Origin: Caballeronia sp031450805
GTDB taxonomy: Bacteria > Pseudomonadota > Gammaproteobacteria > Burkholderiales > Burkholderiaceae
NCBI RefSeq assembly: GCF_031450805.1
Contig: NZ_JARTVY010000002.1
Location: 496,001 to 560,000 of the forward strand
Length of the DNA: 64,000 bases
Reading direction: 5' to 3'
Both the position numbers and the translations under genes were made by a program. The notes beneath the pieces are model-generated. The model saw only the letters and a program-made list of their open reading frames with translations, was not told the DNA's origin and did not search any database. Below are positions 58,706 to 64,000 of this stretch, piece by piece (position 1 is the first letter of the stretch; each line of letters begins with the position of its first letter).

Positions 58706-59464
58706 TCAATGCTTCGCTTCGTGCGGCGCCTGACTCCGGCGCTTGCTCGCCTTGCGCGCCAGCATGTTGAGCCCTTCGACCAGCGCGGAGAACGCCATCG
58801 CCGCATAGATATAGCCCTTCGGCACGTGCGAGCCGAAACCTTCGGCGATCAGCGTCATGCCGATCACGAGCAGGAAGCCGAGCGCGAGCATCACGATGGT
58901 CGGATTGCGCTCGATGAACCGCGACAGCGGTCCGGCTGCAAACAGCATGACCGTAACCGCCGCGATCACCGCGACGAACATGATCGGAATGTGTTCCGTC
59001 ATGCCCACGGCCGTCACGATGCTGTCGATAGAAAACACGAGGTCGAGGACGAGAATCTGCCCGATTGCGGACAAGGGCGTGAGCGTGCCGCCCGTCGCGG
59101 GGCCGGCGTGTTCATCGTCGTGCGAAACGTGGTGGTGAATCTCCGTCGTCGCTTTCCAGACGAGGAAGACGCCGCCCGCGATCAGGATAAGGTCACGCCA
59201 CGAGAAGCCGTGGCCGAATGCTTCGAAGATCGGCGTGGTGAGCCGCACGATCAGCGCCACGGTGCCGAGCAGGCCGAGTCGCATCACCAGCGCAAGCCCG
59301 ATGCCGATACGCTGCGTGCGCGCCCGATGCGCGGCGGGCAGCTTGTTCGTGAGGATCGAGATGAAAATCAGATTGTCGATGCCGAGCACGACCTCCATCA
59401 CGACAAGAGTCGCGAGGGCGGCCCAGGCCGCGGGATCGGTGACGAGGGCGGCGAAATAGTCCAT
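58706..59464 (-). CDS. TerC/YoaE-family integral membrane protein
   Basis: The 252-residue protein has about seven helices and the TerC motifs LATLVVMEVVLGIDNLIFIS and GQILVLDLVFSIDSIVTAVG, whose acidic residues are thought to bind metal ions such as Mn. TerC proteins act in manganese export and metal loading of exoenzymes. Start MDYFAALVTDPAAW at 59464; upstream codons of the open frame to 59800 lack similarity. A His/Asp loop (EIHHHVSHDDEH) is in the middle. Convergent with DUF4186. Confidence 0.9.
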   Translation of the reverse strand: MDYFAALVTDPAAWAALATLVVMEVVLGIDNLIFISILTNKLPAAHRARTQRIGIGLALVMRLGLLGTVALIVRLTTPIFEAFGHGFSWRDLILIAGGVFLVWKATTEIHHHVSHDDEHAGPATGGTLTPLSAIGQILVLDLVFSIDSIVTAVGMTEHIPIMFVAVIAAVTVMLFAAGPLSRFIERNPTIVMLALGFLLVIGMTLIAEGFGSHVPKGYIYAAMAFSALVEGLNMLARKASKRRSQAPHEAKH

Positions 59465-59735
59465 GCGAGCGTGTAGTGAATGTGAGAAAGAGGGCGTGAT
59501 CTTAGCGTGCCCCGCCCGCATGATGAAAGCAAGTTGAAAACTTTTCAAGACATGCGGCCGTCGAAAGTTCGTACGCATCTCAAAAAGCGACAAATGTCGA
59601 ATTTGAAACAGAAAACTCCGTCTGTTCCGATGATGCGCCGCCGCATTTACGGGTAAACTCCTATGCTTCGATGCCGCGTCGCGCGGCCCGCTTTTCAACC
59701 GCCTGCGAGCCGCGCAGGAATCCACCATACGCCGC

Positions 59736-60872
59736 ATGTCCGGAAAATCGCAACGCCTCGTCGAGCTGGACTTCTTTCGTGGACTCGTCCTGCTGATCAT
59801 CGTCGTCGATCATATCGGCGGAAGCATGCTTTCGCGCTTCACGCTGCATGCGTTCGCGCTGAACGACGCCGCCGAAGTCTTCGTCTTCCTCGGCGGATTC
59901 GCCACCGCGACGGCGTATGTGTCGCTCGCCGAACGCCGCTCTGAAAGCGCGGCGCGCATGCGCTTCATCAAGCGCGCGTTCGAAATCTATCGCGCTTTCG
60001 TCGTCACCGCCGTGTTGATGCTCGTGGCGACGTTCCTTCTGCGGCCGCTCTACGGTCACGCGCCGAACCTGGCGCTCCACGACCTCGACAGCCTGACCGC
60101 GGCGCCGTTGTCGTCGATTGGGCAGATTCTGACGTTCGAGCGCCAGCCGTATCTCGCCGCCGTTCTGCCGATGTACGCGCTCTTCGCGCTGTCCGTGCCG
60201 CTCGCGCTGCCGCTTGCACGCAGCAAGCCGTGGCTGCTGCTCGGCCTGAGTCTCGTGCTGTGGGCGTGCGCGCCGCAGATCGGCGAATACATGCCTTCCG
60301 TCGACGACACCCTCTGGGACTTCAACCCCGCCGCGTGGCAACTGATGTTCATGCTGGGCGTGCTGGCGCGCTGCCAGCCGGTGTATCAGCGGATCGCGTC
60401 GCATCGCTTCGGCTGGACGATCAGCGCGGCGGCGCTCGCGCTCATCGCGGGCATGGCGTATTACAAGCTGCTCGTGCTTCCGCCCGTGCTCGACAGCGCC
60501 TTCAAGCGCGATCTGGCGGGCGCGCGCGTCGTCAATTTTCTGGCGATCGCATGGATCGCGACGAATCTGGCGCGCTACGGCGTCGTGAAGGCCATTGCGC
60601 GGCGTTTGCCGTGGGTCGGGGCGGTCGGGCGCGACGGGATGGTGTGCTTCGTCGCGGGAACGGTGATCTCGCTCGTCGTCGATTCGATTCTCTTCACGAT
60701 GACCGACGGCCTCATCAATGTGCCAGCGGGTCTTGCTGCCGATGCCATCGCCATTCTTGCGCTGTTGTCGGTGCCGCGACTGCATCAGCCGGTCGCGGAG
60801 TGGCTCCGTGCCCGGCGGCCTGTCCCGGCGACGGCGCCAGTCGCGACGGCGGACAGTCAGGCAGTACGCTAA
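59736..60872 (+). CDS. opgC: OpgC-type acyltransferase membrane protein
   Basis: OpgC succinylates osmoregulated periplasmic glucans. The 378-residue protein has about ten helices and the OpgC start RLVELDFFRGLVLLIIVVDH, where the Arg-Gly and His are typical, and AAEVFVFLGGFATATAYVSL, FNPAAWQLMFMLGVLA. OpgC-family proteins occur in Burkholderia; the substituted glucan is inferred. A terminator follows 15 bases after the stop. Confidence 0.9.
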   Translation: MSGKSQRLVELDFFRGLVLLIIVVDHIGGSMLSRFTLHAFALNDAAEVFVFLGGFATATAYVSLAERRSESAARMRFIKRAFEIYRAFVVTAVLMLVATFLLRPLYGHAPNLALHDLDSLTAAPLSSIGQILTFERQPYLAAVLPMYALFALSVPLALPLARSKPWLLLGLSLVLWACAPQIGEYMPSVDDTLWDFNPAAWQLMFMLGVLARCQPVYQRIASHRFGWTISAAALALIAGMAYYKLLVLPPVLDSAFKRDLAGARVVNFLAIAWIATNLARYGVVKAIARRLPWVGAVGRDGMVCFVAGTVISLVVDSILFTMTDGLINVPAGLAADAIAILALLSVPRLHQPVAEWLRARRPVPATAPVATADSQAVR

Positions 60873-60886
60873 TCCGGGGGAAAGAA

Positions 60887-60912
60887 GCAGCACCTGAGCG
60901 TGCTGTTTTTTT
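60887..60912 (+). terminator. Rho-independent terminator of opgC
   Basis: Stem CAGCAC / GTGCTG with a six-base loop is followed by seven Ts (60906-60912). Confidence 0.85.
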
Positions 60913-61312
60913 CGTCACAAGTAGGCAACTAACGGTCAAATTTTTGGCGCGCCCGAAAAATACCCCGGCGCGCGTCCATGTGCAAGCGCGAAAAACCCCG
61001 CCATCGGACACGGGACACGCCCGGCTTGCGTCGGCAGCCCGGCGCGCGGCTCATGTCGCTACTGCGCTCGTCGTTGATCGCCGCGCATCTCTACTCATCG
61101 TGAAGGCCGACGCTTCCTCCCTGGCCGCGTCGGCAGCGCCGTCACCCGTCGTTTGGAAAGGGCGCGGAATGCACCGCGTCTCCCTCTCTTCCGGATAGGG
61201 GCCGCCGTCCGGACAGCCTGCTGAAATGAAGCTCAATTGATCGTTTCACGGCGCGCGCGAGGCGATGTCCCATTCGCGCGCGCCCTCACACGCTTTCCCG
61301 GAGAACAACAAG
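60913..61312. other. Non-coding region between opgC and the acyl-CoA dehydrogenase remnant
   Basis: About 400 bases with no convincing gene; the open frames here run out of opgC in other frames. The first 60 bases are AT-rich, and a GGAG site stands before the ATG at 61313. It probably holds the old acyl-CoA dehydrogenase promoter. Confidence 0.5.
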
Positions 61313-61798
61313 ATGAGCTATCGCGCGCCCATCAGCGACATGCTGTTTGCCATGAAGGAACTCGCCGGTCTCGACGACGTAGCCGCTTTACCGGGCTTCG
61401 AAGACGCCACGGCATCCACGGTGGAGTCCGTGCTCGACGAAGCCGCCCGGTTCTTCGGCGCGGTGTGGGCGCCGCTGAACGCCGTCGGCGACCGGCAGCC
61501 GGCGCAATGGCGCGATGGCGCGGTCAGCGCCTCGCCAGGATTCAGCGATGCGTTCCGCCGGTTCGCGGAAGGCGGATGGCAAGGGCTTGCACATCCCGTG
61601 GAGTATGGCGGGCAGGGCTTGCCGAAACTCGTCGGCGCGGCGTGCCTCGAAATGCAGTCCGGGGCGAATCTCTCGTTGGCGACGTGTCCGTCGCTTACCG
61701 ACGGCGCGATCGAAGCGCTGCTGATGGCCGGCAGCGAAGCGCAGAAGCGCCGCTATCTGCCGCGCCTCGTCTCCGGCGAATGGTCCGGTACGATGAAC
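61313..61798 (+). pseudogene. Acyl-CoA dehydrogenase, N-terminal 162 codons only
   Basis: The segment MSYRAPISDMLFAMKELAGL through RLVSGEWSGTMN is the first quarter of an acyl-CoA dehydrogenase of about 595 residues (FadE/DmdC-like: EYGGQGLPKLV and the beginning of the FAD-binding region). In the family GEWTGTMN leads on to LTEPQAGSDL; here sequence changes abruptly to a DUF1329 gene in the same frame. The flavin, acyl-CoA and catalytic Glu parts are all missing, so it cannot be active. Start ATG at 61313 follows GGAG. Confidence 0.85.
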
Positions 61799-62513
61799 TT
61801 CTCGGGTTCGTATGACCGCGCGTGGATCCAGATCCTGACGCCGCCGACGCTCGCCGGGCAGACCGCGCTCGTCGACTATTCGAGCAACTATTCCGAAGCG
61901 GACCAGGTGAGCTGGGCCTATTTCCCGGCGCAGCGCCGCACCCGCATGGCGCCCGACTACAAGTACGACACCCCGGCGGCAGCGTACGGCGGCGCGCTTT
62001 TCTGGGACGAAGGCAACATGTTCCAGGGCCGCATGGACCGTTTCGACTTCAAGCTGACGGGCAAGAAGGAACTCATCGTTCCGTATAACAACTATCGTCT
62101 CTCGCAGCTTCCGACTGACGATGTCTTCGGCGCGAAGCACATCAATCCGGATGCGGTCCGCTGGGAGCGCCATCGCGTGTGGGTGGTCGAGGCGACGCTC
62201 AAATCGGATGCACGCCACGCCTATTCGAAGCGCACCTTCTACGTGGACGAGGACGGCTGGACCATCGTCGAGGCAGACGGCTACGGTTCACGACGGCAAG
62301 ATGCGGCGCGTCGGTCTCAACTATCACTTCCCGCTCTATGACGGCGGCGGCGTGTACGCGTTCACCTTCGGCTTTTACGATCTCGCGAAGGGCAACTACT
62401 TCCTCACTTACGCGACAGGCGCAAACGGCGCGCCGTTGCTGCGCGTGTCCGACAGCCTGACCAATCCCAATATTTTCACGCAGGCGGGAATGGCGGGGAC
62501 GGGGCTGCGTTGA
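61799..62513 (+). pseudogene. DUF1329 gene, 5' truncated and frameshifted
   Basis: From FSGSYDRAWIQILTPPTLAG the frame matches the DUF1329 family (outer-membrane-lipoprotein-sorting-like fold): WAYFPAQRRTRMAPDYKYDTP, FKLTGKKELIVPYNNYRL and KRTFYVDEDGWTIVEADGY. The first part, including the signal peptide, is missing. Near 62281-62286 one extra base shifts the frame: the fused frame stops at 62341 while the family sequence continues one frame over as VHDGKMRRVGLNYHFPLYDG up to 62513. Both lesions make it a pseudogene. Confidence 0.85.
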
Positions 62514-62610
62514 TGCGCGGCGCATAGCTCGAGGAAAGAGCCCGCAGTCAGTCCGGCGACACGCCGGCGCGACGGCGCGGGCTCGTTACATTGCCCAGAT
62601 TGAGGTGAAG

Positions 62611-63732
62611 ATGTCCGACAGCAATTGCGTTGGGGAATGGGTGCGCCGCAGCGTTGCATGTTTCGCGCTGATGGCGGCGGCGTCGGTTGCATCGGCGGCG
62701 GGTCCGGCGGCATCGGCGGCGTCGAAAGACCCGTTCGTCGATCCGCTCGATGCCCCCGCGCTGCCGCAGACGCGCGTGGCAGGACAGCCGGCGATGGCCG
62801 TTGCACGCGCCGGCAAGCGTCTCGTCGCGGCGGGGATGCGCGGGCTGATCGTCATGTCCGACGACGAGGGCAAGACCTGGAAGCAGGCGGCCGTGCCGGT
62901 GCGCAGCGATCTGCTCGCGCTGTCGTTTCCGAGCGCGCGGCAAGGCTGGGCCGTGGGACACGACGGCGTCGTGCTGCATAGCGCGGACGGCGGCGAGTCG
63001 TGGACGCGCCAGATCGACGGGCGCATCGCGGCAACTTCGCTACCTGCGTACTACAAGGCGCGGATCGCGCGCGGCGACACGTCCGTGCAGCCGTTTCTCG
63101 ACCAGTTGACGCTCAATTACCGGAACGGCGCGTCGTTGCCGCTGCTGAGCGTGTGGTTCCGCGACGAGCAACATGGCCTCGCGGTCGGCCCGTTCGGCAT
63201 GGCGATCGCCACCGAAGACGGCGGCAACCGCTGGGAGCCCATTCTCGATCGCTTCGACAATCCGCAGTTCCTGCATCTGAATGGCGTCTTCGGGCAAGGC
63301 GGCGAGATTTACGTGGCGGCGGAGCAGGGCGCCGTTTTCCGGCTCGATGCCGCGAGCGGCAAGTTCGTTGCGGTCAGGACGGGCTATGCAGGCAGTTTCT
63401 TCGGCGTGACGGGAGACGGAAAGGCACTGTACGCATTCGGCCTGCGCGGGACGATCTTCAAGAGCACGGACCACGGCGCGACGTGGAGCACGGCATCGAG
63501 CCCGCTGCATGGCGCGGTGACGGGCGCGGCGCCGGTGCCGTCGCACGAAGGGTTCGCGTTCGTCAGCGCGAGCGGCGAAGCGAGTTTCTACGACGCCCGC
63601 GAGAACCGCTTCATGCCGATTGCCATCCCGCGCACGGCCATGCTGACGGGCGTGCTGGTCTTGCCCGGCGACAAGCTCGCGATCACCTCGCTCACGGGCC
63701 CCGTGATCGCGTCGATCCGTTCCATCCGCTAA
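62611..63732 (+). CDS. YCF48/BNR-repeat periplasmic protein next to RND exporter
   Basis: The 373-residue protein has a signal peptide (ends near SVASAAG) and repeated YCF48/BNR-type beta-propeller units (MSDDEGKTWKQ, LHSADGGESWTRQ, IATEDGGNRWEPI, FKSTDHGATWSTA). Genes of this type stand between DUF1329 and an RND exporter in Burkholderia and Pseudomonas clusters and are presumed accessory to the exporter. Start ATG at 62611 follows GAGG; a GTG two codons earlier is less likely. The next gene starts 29 bases after its stop. Confidence 0.88.
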   Translation: MSDSNCVGEWVRRSVACFALMAAASVASAAGPAASAASKDPFVDPLDAPALPQTRVAGQPAMAVARAGKRLVAAGMRGLIVMSDDEGKTWKQAAVPVRSDLLALSFPSARQGWAVGHDGVVLHSADGGESWTRQIDGRIAATSLPAYYKARIARGDTSVQPFLDQLTLNYRNGASLPLLSVWFRDEQHGLAVGPFGMAIATEDGGNRWEPILDRFDNPQFLHLNGVFGQGGEIYVAAEQGAVFRLDAASGKFVAVRTGYAGSFFGVTGDGKALYAFGLRGTIFKSTDHGATWSTASSPLHGAVTGAAPVPSHEGFAFVSASGEASFYDARENRFMPIAIPRTAMLTGVLVLPGDKLAITSLTGPVIASIRSIR

Positions 63733-63761
63733 CGCAGTTGCACGCCAGAGAGACCACCCGC

Positions 63762-64000
63762 ATGCACCTCAATTCAGATCGTGCCGACCCGAACGAGGTC
63801 GTGCGAAACAAAGAGGATTTCGAAGCAAATTCGGGGTCCTGGCTGGAACGGCTGATCTTCAATCATCGGCTGTGGATCGTGACCGTGTGCGCGGTGCTGA
63901 CCGCGGTGCTCGGCTTCGCGGCGAGCAAGTCGAATGTCAGCGCGAGCTACGAGCGCATGATGCCGCAGTCGAGCCCGTTCATCCGCAATTACCTCGCCAA
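63762..64000 (+). CDS. RND/MMPL-family exporter, N-terminal part only
   Basis: The visible 79 residues are MHLNSDRADPNEVVRNKEDF, then WLERLIFNHRLWIVTVCAVL with the first membrane helix, and ASYERMMPQSSPFIRNYLA, the opening of the first periplasmic domain of an RND protein of the MMPL/HpnN-like type. The gene continues beyond the window. Together with the YCF48 gene it forms the intact part of a DUF1329-YCF48-RND cluster. Confidence 0.8.
   Translation, partial: MHLNSDRADPNEVVRNKEDFEANSGSWLERLIFNHRLWIVTVCAVLTAVLGFAASKSNVSASYERMMPQSSPFIRNYLA

Noticed and set aside
60913..61198. Coding continuation after opgC in another frame
   Set aside because: No family similarity and it runs through a terminator; treated as intergenic.

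Overview
The window is GC-rich, gene-dense DNA from a betaproteobacterium. Gene content points to the Burkholderiaceae, most likely the Caballeronia/Paraburkholderia group: DUF3331 and DUF4148 proteins, a BcsP-type cellulose operon, an llpE-linked CeoAB-OpcM/BpeEF-OprC efflux locus, and a cobalamin cluster with CobN plus ChlI/ChlD-like partners. This assignment comes from protein families and gene order, not from a search. No rRNA, tRNA, CRISPR array, transposase or integrase was seen.

Left part (1-19.8 kb): the 3' part of an AceE-type pyruvate dehydrogenase E1 gene is followed by a three-gene type VI secretion module (Tlde1-like L,D-transpeptidase effector, small membrane protein, Hcp). The module lies between two 54-bp direct repeats that each contain the same aceE/phosphoribosyltransferase convergent gene end, so it looks inserted. 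After the phosphoribosyltransferase comes a complete cellulose operon read on the minus strand, bcsD-bcsP-bcsQ-bcsA-bcsB-bcsZ-bcsC, mostly joined by overlapping start/stop codons. Small genes of unknown role follow (a 65-aa protein with its own terminator, an NAD(P)-binding reductase, a DUF3331 protein).

Middle (19.8-38.9 kb): a four-gene polyamine-type ABC importer is divergent from a MocR-type PLP-binding regulator. A DUF4148 protein, a LysR regulator, and llpE-ceoA-ceoB-opcM (RND multidrug efflux with a hydrolase-like first gene) follow, ended by a clear terminator. Then come PPK2, an ornithine-cyclodeaminase-family enzyme, two dimeric alpha/beta-barrel (ABM, DUF1428) proteins and a histidine-phosphatase-family protein.

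Right part (38.9-58.7 kb): a vitamin B12 regulon in five transcription units: cbtB-cbtA; cobE-cobO-cobB-DUF1289; cobW-cobN-chlI-chlD-like; cobG-cobH-cobI-cbiG/cobJ; and cobL-cbiD-cobK-cobM-DUF4186. Four cobalamin riboswitches precede four of the five units. The enzyme set mixes oxygen-dependent (CobG, CobN) and anaerobic-type (CbiG, CbiD) steps. The VWA (ChlD-like) gene probably carries a frameshift.

End (58.7-64 kb): TerC, OpgC, then a scar where an acyl-CoA dehydrogenase gene stops after 162 codons and continues in frame into a DUF1329 gene that is itself frameshifted. A YCF48-type protein and the start of an RND/MMPL-type exporter follow; these are the intact remainder of a DUF1329-YCF48-RND export cluster.
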